Shown here: piece by piece, positions 1-11,692 of the stretch | How the letters are laid out: each line of letters opens with the position of its first letter | How positions within the stretch are numbered: the stretch's first letter is position 1 | Assembly: GCA_011009095.1 (NCBI GenBank) | Contig: VTPC01000634.1 | Span: 62,001-126,000 of the forward strand | DNA: 64,000 bases | DNA from: Ignelater luminosus | Taxonomy: Eukaryota; Arthropoda; Insecta; Coleoptera; Elateridae | Direction: 5' to 3' | Notes under the pieces: model-generated | The model's input: the letters and a program-made list of their open reading frames with translations, nothing else | Told to the model about the DNA's origin: nothing | Database searches by the model: none | Translations under genes and position numbers: made by a program

Positions 1-2240
1 ATTGTTTTTTTTCGGTCCGTGCTAAAACGACACTGAAAACAGAAAATGAAATAACCAGAGGTAATTTTCAAATGGTGAAATTGCTACTTACGTTAAAACT
101 GTTTTCGAAACTGAATTCGAAAAGTCTACCGGCTACTTTATATAGGAAACAACACAATACTCTGCAGTACGATACGAATGCTTATCAGATTAACAGATAA
201 AAATCAATTTCAATTGACTTTAATTTATTTAATTGGTATTTTACATAACGTATGTTCATAATCTCTTAAAATTAAGTTTTATCCAACATTTATTAGCCAT
301 TTTTACCTTTGGAATTTTATTAGTTGATTATACTTCTTCATGGAATAGCTAAACATAGTTATCAACCAGTAGAAAGCATTATTCAGTACCATCTTTACCG
401 CCCATCGATTAAAACTGACAGTAAACACACCATCCTGTATATTGCAAGAAGGCGCCTTAAGATATTCTGCAATATGAGCCCTAACGCCGGTTCTGATCTA
501 AAGTTTCTTCTACGTCTCAAATGGCATCACGTAATTCATCATTTCAAACTAATAGTCTGTTAGTTATTTAGTGATTTCTAATGTTAAGAGTAGGTTTTTA
601 GCGCTTTTCTCTGAATTTTCAGTGTTCTTACGTATCTGTAGTCCCTAATATAGATTTGCAATCTTATAATTCTGTAAATTCTAGAGATTCTTCTGCTTTT
701 CTTGCACAATCCATAATTTCGAACATAATAATTTGTTGGTTATTTAGTGTCCGCGAGTGTTTAAGAGTAGATTTTCCCAGATTTTCCAGACATTTAATAA
801 CATTATGAAAACCTATATCTGTAAGTTCCTAAGATTTGTATCTTGTTTGCAATAAGTTTGTAGATTATACACGCAATCTTTGTACGATCAGCATAGTGCT
901 GCGAAATGTTTAAAAACAGGGTCGGTACAAGAACGTGCAAATGAGGCAACTTTTCATAGGCGCCGCGGTAAACAAGCACTGCTCAGTGGCGAATAAGGCA
1001 ATTGAACGCACCTCGTACCATCCTATTTACCGTAAAACGCCTTCTAGAATTCTATCACAGACTTCAAATACCCTAGCGCCCACCTTGATTTTTTACCTAC
1101 TTATGAAATGGAAAGGTTCTCGACAAAAAGGAACTAACAATCAACGTAATGTATCAAGATCAATATACAGATGGTTAGTAGATATCATAGCAGAGTAGAC
1201 GTATATTTTTTGGTAAACTATAATCTTTATTATATGAAATCAAAGTTAAGTTCACAGGAGAGGAAGTCACAGCTATTGGTCATTGATTCTGATATCATTT
1301 TATGAGGGAAATACCAAGGGACTGTTTGATCGTTGATCTAAATATGTAGGTCTTGCTTTTAAAGATGAAAATGCAGTGACGACACCAAAATAATAATGCA
1401 GTATGAGTTTTCGAGATTCCTATACTAGATAAATATCCGAAAAAAACTCACCCTGTATGACCTTACCTTGGGCAGGGTTCGAATCTGCATCTAAGTAACT
1501 AGGCATCTGTCTATGGAATTAAGAAAACCTCAAGTCTCTTAATTAACTGCGATGACGTAGTTTCTACTCACGCAATAGAGACTTCTACAAAGATTCCTAG
1601 GAAAATCCTGGTATAATATAAATTAGTCACCGTATAATCAGAAAGACGTCCTTTTTTGTATTTATTCTAAAATAAATAGTACAAAAAAGAAAGAAAACAC
1701 TACAAAAGTTGCAACGTAAGTTTCGAATAAACTAACAAGAGGAAAAACCCAATGATATACATTCCAAGTAGTTGTTATCATAAACTTCGCCTTGCGGTAT
1801 TCTTGTGAGCTGCGGGATATTAAATTCCTAAAATTTGAATATTACAACAGTTCTTTCTGTGGCTTTGTGTAAAAGCGTATTACACACTGATATGTAAGTA
1901 TGTATTCTGCATTATTTATTCTTAACTTAATATTCCACTTTCCTTTCAAAAATAATATTTTATTATGTATCATTTATTTTAAAATTTACTCGAGGCCTAC
2001 ATTATATCTTCTGTGTTGTTTATGTAAAAAGCGTTATTTATGTAAAATTAATTCTACTGTCAGTGCAATGTATCATATTATCTTAGACAATTGTTGCAAA
2101 AATAACGAATATAAACAACACTATTATACTAATTAAAATTCATTTATTCAGCACACACACCGACTGCAGTGTTTGTTCTTTAAAATTAATTTTATTTATC
2201 GTTGACATGAGAAAAATACAATCATACTGATTATTCTATT
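1..2240. other. AT-rich intergenic stretch, no gene seen
   Basis: Short open frames occur at 324-563 and 935-1198, but neither has a recognisable domain, good initiation context or splice structure. A transposon-end-like motif (caccctgta) lies at 1450-1458. A loosely repeated block at 559-905 is listed separately. I see no gene here. Confidence 0.6.
559..905. repeat. Two-copy degenerate tandem repeat, period about 175 bp
   Basis: The block starting ttagttatttagtg near 559 recurs as ttggttatttagtg near 733. Both continue into a GTTTAAGAGTAG-like stretch, then an (A/T)ATCTGTA-like stretch, then a T-rich segment and a gcaat motif. The copies are clearly diverged. Origin is unknown; it may be part of an old mobile element. 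Confidence 0.35.
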
Positions 2241-2259
2241 TCCGCTGCCGGTGCAGTAA

Positions 2260-2287
2260 TATAAAAGTGAAATAAACATTTTCAGTT
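2260..2287 (+). promoter_or_regulatory. Probable core promoter of the first cysteine-rich peptide gene
   Basis: A tataaaag box at 2260-2267 is followed by a tcagtt initiator-like motif at 2282-2287. The spacing of about 24 bp is shorter than the usual 30-31, so the start site may lie a few bases further down. The ATG follows at 2305, giving a very short leader. Confidence 0.45.
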
Positions 2288-2304
2288 TTAATACGAATAC
2301 AACA

Positions 2305-2647
2305 ATGAAGACTACGCTTATTATTATTTTTGTTATTGCCATGATTGGTTTGGTGTTTTCTGAACCTGTATATAAACCACCGTCTGACATTAATAAAGAG
2401 ATTGATAGTATCGAAAAACCGCGGTATGATGAGGAAGGGAATCAACCGTGCACATGTAAGAATTGGAGGAGTTGTCCTGGAAAAATTAATTCTGAGTAAG
2501 TGTAATGAAATTGTTATTCCTGAAGATTTATTAAAATGATCTGTTTTTAGTGTGCAATGTCCACAAAGTTATATCTTTGTGTGCTGTGTTAATCCTAAAG
2601 CGAACACCAATCTTGACGATGATGATATACAAGTAATCCATATCTAA
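2305..2647 (+). CDS. Secreted six-cysteine peptide precursor, family member 1
   Basis: This is a two-exon gene. Exon 1 is 2305-2495, a 55-bp GT-AG intron (gtaagt...tttttag) runs 2496-2550, and exon 2 is 2551-2647 with stop taa at 2645. The joined frame encodes 95 residues. Residues 1-20 form a hydrophobic signal peptide. An acidic, proline-bearing linker follows, then cysteines at 49, 51, 57, 67, 75 and 76 (C-x-C-x5-C-x9-C-x7-CC). The intron is phase 2 and falls between cysteines 3 and 4, as in the four sister genes at 9.1, 20.2, 29.7 and 36.1 kb. It differs from them in lacking the SEAG signal-peptide end and in carrying about 20 residues after the CC pair, including an Asp run. Secretion and disulfide bonding are inferred. 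The function is unknown; antimicrobial or venom-type activity is only a hypothesis. Confidence 0.85.
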
Positions 2648-4371
2648 TCTTAAAAACGAACATGGAAGAAGAATACGAGCAACGTGTCTTACTTGATTGT
2701 TTCATTATTTTTATAATAATCCTTACCTGAAAAGAAAACAGAAAACTCATTCTAATGGCATTATGACGATCGACTTATGAAGATTTCTCTAAGCTTTGTT
2801 AATTTTATTGCTGCATTAATTGTAATATATTTTGATTAAATTCGTAAGAATATTTGTTAGTTGTTGTTGAGAACATTGTAAATAATTTATAGTTTAGTCG
2901 TTTAGTATAATCTTGTGTTTGTAAAAGCTTTATAGAAGTGGAAAATGGGTGCATTCCTCAAATTGTTTCAATTATCATGCCAAAAATTGTTTCAAAAGCA
3001 CTTGATGTACATAAGCCATTTTCGATAGCTGTATACGTGCTAAATCACATTGTTTGTTAAAAGTTACATACTTGAGACAATTATTTGATATCCTTCAATA
3101 AAATAGCATAATCGCTGATAATATCGCAATTACAACCTTGAACTTGCAACGTATTGAAAAGTCCATGCATTAATAATAAACCGACAACAAATCAACAAGA
3201 GACAAAAAAGATTTATCGGCGATAACAATAAGTAACAAATACATACACAATATGGTTGAAACAGTACGGATGATTACACTTCACGTAGTAGTTTTGGCAC
3301 CACCAATAGGTATAATTAATTCTTGCTTAAGAGCCACTAACTATTAGTACCTAGTTTAGTTATTTTCAGAGTAACAAGGAGAGTAAATTTACGGATTATA
3401 AAATTGGAATGAAATATTGGTGCAGTAGTTATACAGCTGGACCACGAAATGTTTCTTAAAACATTTGATTTCACAAAATGGTAATGTTTCACACCCTATA
3501 AACCTTCTACATAATTTGAACGCTCTAAATACTACGCTATATTCGCCAGAAAATAACCGAAACTCTAATTTGTATTGACTGTCAGTAGTATGTTATGCAT
3601 AATTTACTGCATCGGACAAAAATTAATGCGTAGGATGGGAAACGACCGTGTATCTTCTAAAACAGATTACTCTATTTTTTCAATGTCAATTAAGTATTAA
3701 TGTGGATTATAACAATCTACATAAATAAGACTTTATTACTTTAGGATTGCTTTTCAAACACACAACCTTTAGATTTCTAATTATTTTAATCAAAACTTTG
3801 TTAAAAAAAGGTTAGAGATTTTAAAAATCAATCAGTAACTAATATCAAAATCTGACAATTAATTTATTGGTTAGTCTTTAGCACTTCCCAATTCCAGAAA
3901 ATAAACTTAGCAGAAATTTTAGGCAGTCACGCCTCATTAATTAAATAGCCAATTTTTGAAAACTCAGACCATTCAGCCGAAGACGCTTTCCGCCTCACCT
4001 GTCGGGGTCTTTGTATGTTAAGGTGAATTTCGACACCAGTCTGCATCTTTGAAGTTTCGGACCCTTGCTATAGGCCACGATCGATCCACGACCAGTAGTC
4101 GATTTTCTGTGCCTGGGATTTCACAGTCTGACAAGCACCATGACAATCAGTAGCTTCACCCAGCTAGCCGATACCATTTAGAGAGTTGTAATTATGAGAA
4201 AAACTGGTTTTAACCATCATTAGCTATCATCAGCATCTAGTAAGAATAATAACAACACAACACATCAACAAGTCCATTAATTTCCGACAACTGACAAATT
4301 CATCATCGAGAGTAAATCAAGCCCGCGGTCCATCGCCATCAATACTAATAGCCACCAAAATTCAACATCTA
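2648..4371. other. Intergenic, no gene seen
   Basis: AT-rich sequence with no credible reading frame. The 3' end of the upstream gene must lie near its start, though I see no strong polyadenylation signal close to the stop. A slightly GC-richer patch at 3965-4150 has no recognisable product. Confidence 0.5.
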
Positions 4372-4401
4372 ACACATCGTTCAATAAGTCCCGAGACTAA
4401 C

Positions 4402-4431
4402 AACGAAAACAACATTTTTTTTTCAAAAATC
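4402..4431. other. Mariner 3' untranslated segment
   Basis: A short stretch with a T-run lies between the left inverted repeat and the transposase stop codon. It would be the 3' untranslated part of the transposase transcript. Confidence 0.4.
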
Positions 4432-4435
4432 ATTT

Positions 4436-5485
4436 TTATTCATCAATATAATCTCCTTTTAGAGTGAGACAATCTTTCCAACGCCTTTCCAACATTTCTA
4501 TACCATGTTTATAGAAGGATTTATCCTTTGCTTCAAAATAGGCTTCAGTTTCGGCAATGACCTCCTCATTCGAGCCAAATTTTTTTCCCTGGAGCATTTT
4601 TTTGAGATCAGCAAAGAGCCAGTAGTCGCTGGGGGCTAAATCTGGCGAATACGGGGGATGGGGAAGCAAATCAAAGTCCAACTCGTAGATTTTTGCCATT
4701 GTTTTCATGGACTTGTGGCATGGCATATTGTCTTGCTGAAAAAGGATTTTTTTCTTCTTCATGTGCGGTCGTTTTGCTGCGATCTCCTCCTTCAAACGTA
4801 CCAACAAGTCAATATAATAATCACTGTTGATCGATTTACCTTTTTCCAGGTAGTCAATGAAAATGACGCCATGTGTATCCCAAAAAACAGACGCCATGAC
4901 TTTGCCAGCAGATTGCTGCGTTTTTGGACGCTTTGGGCGGCTTTCGCCAGCCATGCGCCACTCAGATGATTGCCGATTCGACTCCGGAGTGAAATGATGT
5001 ATCCATGTTTCATCCATGGTCACGTATCGACGCAGGAAATCCTTTTTATTGCAAGTAAATAGCGATAAACAGCTCTCTGAATCGTCGATTCGTTGCTGTT
5101 TTTGTTCCATTGAAAGCAATCGCGGCACCCACTTGGAAAAAACCTTTTTCATGCTCAATTTTTCATGAAGGATTGTAAATACGCTTCCAGATGATATCTG
5201 TGTCATTTCTGCGATCTCACGGACCTTTACTTTGCGATTTTTCATTACGATTTTGAATACTTCACTCACATTTTCCGGTGTAACGGCTTCCAAAGGCCTA
5301 CCCGAACGTTCCGCATCGTTTGTGTCCGTACGACCACGTTTAAACTCAGCATACCAACGACAAATCGTTGATTTGGATGGAGAGGAGTCCGGGTAACGTT
5401 TCTCAAGCCATTGCTGGGCTTCTACGGTGTTTTTACCCATTAAAAAACAATGCTTTATCAACACGCGAAACTCGCTTTGTTCCAT
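4436..5485 (-). CDS. Mariner transposase, DD34D
   Basis: The 349-residue protein is full length for mariner. Residues 1-110 hold the paired helix-turn-helix DNA-binding region. The linker motif WVPRLL is at 119-124. The catalytic Asp residues are D158 (TMDETW), D252 (QQDNMPCH) and D287 (SPDLAPSDYW), with exactly 34 residues between the last two, the mariner signature. The GKVMASVFWD and LLPHPPYSPDLAPSDYW blocks fit the irritans subfamily. The start was chosen because MEQ at 5485 begins the conserved N-terminus and the frame has no stop. Transposases of this family cut and paste DNA at TA sites. No frameshift or missing catalytic residue is visible. Confidence 0.96.
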   Translation of the reverse strand: MEQSEFRVLIKHCFLMGKNTVEAQQWLEKRYPDSSPSKSTICRWYAEFKRGRTDTNDAERSGRPLEAVTPENVSEVFKIVMKNRKVKVREIAEMTQISSGSVFTILHEKLSMKKVFSKWVPRLLSMEQKQQRIDDSESCLSLFTCNKKDFLRRYVTMDETWIHHFTPESNRQSSEWRMAGESRPKRPKTQQSAGKVMASVFWDTHGVIFIDYLEKGKSINSDYYIDLLVRLKEEIAAKRPHMKKKKILFQQDNMPCHKSMKTMAKIYELDFDLLPHPPYSPDLAPSDYWLFADLKKMLQGKKFGSNEEVIAETEAYFEAKDKSFYKHGIEMLERRWKDCLTLKGDYIDE

Positions 5486-5663
5486 TTTTCAAACAAATTA
5501 CAAAGTGACTTTACTCTAACCTCGATAACTCTGCTGTTTGTGGTCCAATCGACGTGAAATTTTTACACGTTTCATGTGAAGGTTCGCACTCTAGGGAAAC
5601 GTGGCTAGTTTGGTACTACTAGCACCATCTCTGGTTAGTCTCGGGACTTATTGAACGATGTGT

Positions 5664-8600
5664 TACAATGATCGCTAGCCGTCTATCATCAAACTGTAAC
5701 TCTTCATTGGCCAATTTAATCTGCTATCGTCATTTTAACTTCCGAATACGACGTCCAGTCTCCAGAAAATTTCTCAGAGAATAGCTTTCCTTTCGATTTA
5801 AAAAACATCCGTAGGAAACGCCCGTCGACAGGTAATATCTATCCCAAAGATGAGCAATTATCTCAACAGTCTCAGTTTTTCAGCGCGTAACAGCGGGATT
5901 GCAGTCCCTAGTCTAGAAAAGTTTTCCAGGTTACAACACCCATCCATTAGAAACAATTGCAACTGCACTGCACCCGACGGACGACACACCAAGGCAGTTG
6001 AGCACTGTTACCGACGACTACCACTGAAAAATCACGTTGTAACACCGATCACTTTACACACTAAGGAATATCCAAATCTGCCGTCTGCATACGTAAATTT
6101 AGCTTGCGAGTTCCTTCGCCCCGAAAACTCTTACGTTCCGCGTTCACCTCCGCCAGCACTACCACGAACACGGTGGTATCGTTGGCACCCGCACTCCCAT
6201 ATTTATATTCTGTTTCCGGCCAAAGAAGAGTTACTCGTATAACATCAATCCCGTAAAAAATTGAAGTCAAACCGACAGACAAAGATTTGAAAAGGCTTAT
6301 AGCAGCATTTTGTACATAAAAGAGTCACCCGAATTTAAAAATCAAAAACAACTTATGAAGTGAATGTCAAGTATGAAAATTGGGACGCCTGAATTAGAAT
6401 TTCACAAAACAATCACATAAATAATAATAAGTAGCTTTGCTTTAGATTACTTCATAATACATGGAGAACAAACGAGAGGTGCAGAAAGAAAATCTCTTGA
6501 TTAAGAAATTCAAAGTAGTTTGTAACAAGAATAACTAGTTTTTCTGCTGTCCTCTTTTTCCAAGTGAAATGTCTTCTGTAACATTCTATTAAAGTTATTA
6601 TGGATTTCGTGTACACTTTCCGATTAATACTGACGCTTTCGATAAGGCATTGACTAACTTTCAGTAAAAAAGTGTGAAATAAGCATTGCTCAGAGCATCC
6701 CAAGTAGCCAAAGTGTTACTGCTGACCTCGTCTTATCTCCATCAGTCAATATTTCACGTGGCTGTATACACATTGCAGTTAAGGAAGTAGTCATATAAGC
6801 TTTTTATGACTCGAGTCACAATGTGAGAATTTCCTTTTCTCCTAATGTAAATAATCTTCATGTAGGATTAATTGTAAAACGATTAAAAGGAAAAATCCCA
6901 TGAACCATAAAAGTTCAGATAATTAAAAAAGATAAAAAATTGTTTCTATACAAAAGATAATTGCTTTGGTGATCCGTAGATGAGAGTAATGATACAAAAG
7001 AAGGCCACCCTCAAGATATGAAGAGCATAGATAGAGAATAGATAGGTAAATTACATTACATATATGCGCAGTTTATACGCAGAGAAAAAACAGATACTCC
7101 ATTCTTATCTTTTACTTGATCTAATAAAATCCATCTTATACTTTATAAAATAATTTATACTGACAATCTGATACACGTGCTTGTAATATCAATCATATCG
7201 AAAAATTATTTCTTCCTGCTGATAATAATGTTATCTTCATACATTTCATGAGAGAGAAATTGGAAAAGATCAATTCTTTTTAAAATTGGAGGATTAATTA
7301 GAATTTACGTAATTAACTTTTCAATGATTTGTTTCTAAGGGCAATAAACTGATTACCAGTAAAATTTGCATTTGTGAAGTGTTAAAATGTATTCTGACAT
7401 TGTTTACATTGGCAATGTTAATTTTTTACGGTATGTAATTTTAACATGTGCACCAGCTGGAAGTGTACACACAAAATGTTTTCAAATAAATAAATCAATC
7501 AACAAAAGATACTTATCAAGTTTTGTAATAAAACTGTTTTCTTGATGCACTTTTAGTTAGAAGCCTTAAGCTATGACTTATCAGTTCTAACATAAACTAT
7601 TTCCAAAACCAAAACGTTGCTGCTCCACATTTAGAGTGGATAACTCAAATACAACTTAAAAACTCTTTTAATTTAACTAACCAAGTACAGTCTTGAAAAT
7701 GAATGTGAAATAGAAATCGAGCTTCCATCAATCTGAACGATATTCCAGATTCTGAGGCTTAAACATTAATGGAATTTCGACAATCATCGATTGCACCACA
7801 TAATCCATATGCAAATCACTGAATAAAAAATCAAATAAAAGAAATATGTTGTAAAAGCCCAATCAAATCTGAAAATCCTTTTTATCTTGAAATAAATCTT
7901 TGCTATAAAACAATGTTGATACTTGCACAATTTCCAGTCTAAAATATAGCTGTTTAATAAAAATGCTTAAGACAAACGTTTTAGCTTTATTCGGTTTCCT
8001 TCTTCTGGAGTATATAAATCGTTTAGTCTTCAGAGCTCTCAAAGACATTAACTATAATAAATGTAAGAAATCGAAAACTTATAAATCCTGCATTTTCACT
8101 GAAATATAGTTTTTATAAAAACGGAAGGTCGACGAAATAGGCCACTTATAGCACATCCAGTTTCTATCTAATAACACCATTTCTCTATACCAAAATACAT
8201 AAAATATTTAGATCAATGTTTTCCTTATAACTTGGGAAAAATAAATAAATGAAGATACATTTTCGTAAAATTACACAAGGGAAAATTAAAGTGCTTTTTA
8301 TTTAGAGACAAGCTTATACATAAATACACGCACAACAAAAGAAAATCAGTATAACAAACCCTAATAAAAGATTTTAGTAGGTTGAAATAAAGATATAATT
8401 ATTGTTTCGTGTTATTGCGTGATCCACTCTTATTCTAGGTCATGAGTAAAGACATTAAATAATTAGCCAAGCCTTGAATAAGTTAAGACATCAGAAAATC
8501 CAATAAAAGCACTAGAAATGCTAACTGCCCTTTGGACAAACGATGGATATTGAATTTATATCCAATAATTATCTTTTTATCACGCGATTAAAAATCATTC

Positions 8601-8960
8601 CAACTTACAATAACAACTGAAGGGTTAATATTCGAAAATTCAGAAAAATCTTAAACGTTTTCTAGGTGCAGAGTAATAATCACTAATAATATATCCAGTT
8701 TCTACTGCTACCCTTAAAAGGAATAACTCAATTTTAAAAATTGCGAGATTCTGTCCAAGCATAATATTCTAGAGGATATTAGAGGCCGTTGCTCTACATC
8801 CAGAAAAAGTTCCTCCATTTTTCGAATTTGATAATTCTTAAAACAAAACAATTTCACAACAATTAAACAATAAAGTATCCATTCATATTTACTTTGATTT
8901 GTCAAGTCTGTTGATAATAGTAGGTATTACTGCTTAAGTCAACAACGTCAACTATTATTT
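5664..8960. other. Intergenic, no convincing gene
   Basis: A GC-richer patch at 5850-6260 is open on both strands (130 codons plus, 73 codons minus) but matches nothing I know. On its minus strand a tataaata box (6200-6210) is followed by GC-rich sequence, so it could be a promoter or an LTR fragment. From 6300 to 8960 the DNA is AT-rich without coding signal. Confidence 0.4.
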
Positions 8961-8966
8961 TGTTTG

Positions 8967-9042
8967 TATAAAAGTATTACGCATGACTGTTTCAAAATCA
9001 CTCTTTATTAAATCTTACAGTTAGTATAGACAAGCAAAGGAG
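8967..9042 (+). promoter_or_regulatory. Core promoter and non-coding first exon of peptide gene 2
   Basis: A tataaaag box at 8967-8974 lies 33 bp upstream of a tcactc initiator-like site (A at 9000). The presumed exon runs to 9042 and ends in ag|gtaagt. A 56-bp intron (9043-9098, ending tttttaag) then joins it to the leader that holds the ATG at 9117. Confidence 0.65.
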
Positions 9043-9116
9043 GTAAGTAAATTTAATATTTAATTTCTGTTACAATTTATTCGAATCAACTTTTTAAGCA
9101 TCACAAACCTATAACA

Positions 9117-9436
9117 ATGAAAGTCGTTATCGCTTTTGCCATTGTTGCCGTTTTGGCTTGTATTTTACTGTCTGAGGCTGGATTCGTACCACCAGCTATC
9201 CAGCTGATGCGTTTTGATCAAGCAATGGCATCACGAATTGGAAAACCATGCGAATGCAAAAGTACACAAGCGTGCAATGGAGGTGAAGTTAATTCTGAGT
9301 AAGTAGAAATTTTTATCGAAAAAATGAGATTTTGTTTGTTTTTCTTTTTGTTGCTAGTATCCAGTGCCATCCTAGCTACGTTATGGTATGCTGTGTTATT
9401 CCTGATCCCGAATTCAGTAACAACAACATTGAATAA
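9117..9436 (+). CDS. Secreted six-cysteine peptide precursor, family member 2
   Basis: Coding exons are 9117-9298 and 9358-9436, separated by a 59-bp phase-2 intron (gtaagt...tgctag). The product is 86 residues. Residues 1-21 are a typical signal peptide ending SEA. A linker of about 23 residues follows, and the cysteines lie at 45, 47, 53, 64, 72 and 73. Spacing is C-x-C-x5-C-x10-C-x7-CC, one residue longer between cysteines 3 and 4 than in the sisters. It is closest to the gene at 20.2 kb (shared GKPCECK and PSY motifs). A polyadenylation signal aataaa lies at 9510-9515. Tandem duplication from a common ancestor is inferred from the identical intron position. The function is not known. Confidence 0.9.
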
Positions 9437-9563
9437 GCTTATATCTTCGTGATAGTGTAGCATTAATGGTATTCATGTATTTTATTTAATAATTGAGTTC
9501 AACTTTAAAAATAAACTGAAACCATAAGCATTGACGTGAATCTAATTATATAATCTAAACCAT

Positions 9564-9601
9564 GTTCATAATGTAAATCAAGGTTCATAATGTAAATCAA
9601 G
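9564..9601. repeat. 19-bp perfect tandem duplication
   Basis: The unit gttcataatgtaaatcaag occurs twice head to tail at 9564-9582 and 9583-9601, just after the polyadenylation signal of peptide gene 2. It is probably replication slippage. Confidence 0.8.
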
Positions 9602-9609
9602 GCACCTCA

Positions 9610-10260
9610 TGTGTAAGGTGTAAGATCATATAAAATATTCGAATTTGCTCAAGATTAAAAGTGTTCATTATACAAAAATGAAAATCAATGTTACATTTTT
9701 CAATCATTTCTTTGGCTGATACCATCAGGTTAGTATCTGCTGAGCAGCATAACTATAGCTACAAGTACATTGGTAGAAAGCGTACCATAAAGTTTAAAGT
9801 TAGTATCCCATCACAGGCCATAAGTACTTAACGGATGTCACAGCTGTCTGCACTGTTTATAAGATTGCGAAAACAACTATATTCTCTCCGGCATTGTGCC
9901 TCGATATTATTAACTTCCAAACTGATCTACGTATGAATAATCAGGACTTCCAGTCTGGCAGAGAAGGTCTGCTTTGTTACATTAGAGGCTAGGTTCTGCG
10001 AATGGAGATGAGCGTTATGAGATTATGATGTAGTTTCTAAGGAAAAAACATAATACTGACGATAGAAAATCTATCATAAAGGGAGACTGCGGAATTATGT
10101 GAGCATGCCTGCAATTATTTCAAAAATATGTGTATACAATTCCATAGCCTATCTTTCTGATAATGAACTTTGTGAGCATATCTTATTTAACATCAACTTT
10201 CTGTTGGTAAAACCATTTGGGCCTTCACTTATGACAACAGAAAACTTAAAGTTAATGATA
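9610..10260. other. Probable upstream part of a LINE relic
   Basis: Short decayed open segments occur between 9720 and 10090 and lead into the reverse transcriptase relic at 10270. They could be the pre-RT linker of the same LINE, but similarity is too weak to be sure. No host gene is seen. Confidence 0.3.
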
Positions 10261-10269
10261 TTGATAAGA

Positions 10270-10540
10270 AATTGCTTTTTCAAAAAGTTATTTCGGGTGT
10301 TTCACAAGGTTTCATATTGGGATCAGTTTTGTACATTATTTCTATACCTTCATTTCTTTCTAATTTGCAAAGCTGCACGTGTTGCTTGTATTATTAACAG
10401 ATGGATGATTTATTTATCTACTTCTTTTCATGATATTTATTTAATGCTTGCAGCTCTACCCTCCACTTATTAATAAGCAGTTTAAAGAGATACAAAGTGA
10501 ACTTCACCCTGCTAACCACAGGTAATCTCCATAGTTTTTT
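10270..10540 (+). pseudogene. Non-LTR reverse transcriptase relic (jockey/CR1-like)
   Basis: Around 10297-10340 one frame reads GVSQGFILGSVLYII, matching the conserved RT block usually written GVPQGSxLGPxLF. About 25 codons later, after a frame problem, QMDDLFIYFF stands where QYADDTxxY is expected. A further open segment (INKQFKEIQSEL) matches the region after the catalytic motif. Stops and frameshifts break the gene, so it is an inactive fragment of a jockey- or CR1-type LINE. The family assignment rests only on these motifs. Confidence 0.6.
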
Positions 10541-10813
10541 TTGTAATTGTATTGAAAACGGAGGCACTATAACTGATATCACTTGAAACACAGTTTGTTA
10601 CCGGATATGATACTATACATAATGCATGACCGAGTAACGGTAATGTCCTCGCATCTGTAGGTACCGTGTGCAAAAATTTAAGCGTTCAGGAATTTTCTTA
10701 CAATGTAGTGTGTACTTATCATCACTGCTTTCTGGAGTTTAAAAATTTGTAGATCTAATGCTTCATGTAGTTATACAGTACCTTGAGTATTGGTACCGTT
10801 AACATATAATATA

Positions 10814-11692
10814 CAGTCTGCTGATTAAGTATGGAACAAATTCAATAACTCGAACAGTATTAATATTTCGAAAAAAAAATAAAAAGGGTGTAACGATTTA
10901 AGGGCATCTCTTAATATTATGCACAAATCAATGACGTCATCGATATTTTTCTTTAATGGCAACCCCAAAATATTTTTGCAGATTCGCCATTGAATTCTGT
11001 GTACAATGATCTTAAAATTTTTCGAATTTGCTCACGCTTTTCGGAGATATTATTTTTTTTTTGTTTAGTAATTTAAAACATTCTAAATGGTATTTAACAA
11101 TTTAAATCTAGTACACTTGATTTAAATTAAGTTACAAAATCAAATACACATTAACTTGATTTTACCTTATGTCATCTTGTTAGATTTCCGTCATTTACTA
11201 TTTGAATTTCGATATTATTATTTGTTGTAGATACAGAATTTTTTAACAAGCGAGGACGATGCGTTTAACAGAGAAGGAGAGAATAGAAATACTGACAATG
11301 ATCTGCTGCGATGGAAAAACGCGAACTTGATTTTTAATTTAATTTAAATCAAGCCTACTAGATTTAGAGAGTTGAAATACCATTTAGAATGTTTTAAATT
11401 TCTTAAACAAAAAAAAATATTATCTCCGAAAAGCGTGAGCAAATTTAGAAGAATTAAAGATCATTGTACACAGAATTCAATGGCGAATAATAATCTGCAA
11501 AAATATTTTGAGGTTGCCATTTCAAAAAAATATCGATGACGTCATTGCTCTAATAATTATGACGTCATTGATTTGTGCATAATATTAAAAGATGCCCAAC
11601 AATTTAAATCGTTACACCCCTTTTTGTTTTTTTTCCGAAATATTAATACTTTTCGAGTTATTGAATTTGTTCCGTACTTAATCAGCACACTG
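10814..11692. mobile_element. 879-bp fold-back Tc1/mariner-type element
   Basis: The two halves are inverted copies over roughly 350 bp each (10814 to about 11160, and about 11310 to 11692), so the element could fold into one long hairpin. The ends begin CAGT(C/G)TGCTGATTAAGTA and are flanked by TA on both sides (10812-10813 and 11693-11694), the Tc1/mariner target. Each arm contains copies of TGACGTCA-like sites. The single-copy centre holds a short open segment (11259-11326) described separately. Confidence 0.9.
11259..11326 (+). pseudogene. Transposase N-terminal fragment (DUF4817-like)
   Basis: A short open segment starting MRLTEKERIEILTMI, followed by a glycine-lysine-threonine turn, resembles the start of the DUF4817 helix-turn-helix found in many insect Tc1/mariner-type transposases. 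It breaks after about 22 codons. It is the only coding trace in the fold-back element and suggests the element derives from a transposon carrying that domain. Confidence 0.5.

Larger units (their letters stand above)
4372..5663 (-). mobile_element. Intact mariner transposon (irritans-like)
   Basis: The element is 1292 bp, the usual mariner length. It has 30-bp terminal inverted repeats at 4372-4401 and 5634-5663 that are identical over all 30 bases, and it is flanked by the TA target duplication (4370-4371 and 5664-5665). It carries one uninterrupted transposase gene on the minus strand. Perfect repeats and an unbroken gene argue for recent insertion and possible present activity. Confidence 0.97.

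Noticed and set aside
1448-1460. Second end of a cagggtga-type transposon
   Set aside because: Only one end is present and no partner with TA flank was found nearby.
1478-1500. tRNA-like B box (ggttcgaatct)
   Set aside because: No matching A box, acceptor stem or cloverleaf can be built around it, and no SINE body is apparent.
5850-6242. 130-codon plus-strand frame
   Set aside because: GC-rich DNA is open in both directions here, and the translation shows no recognisable domain.
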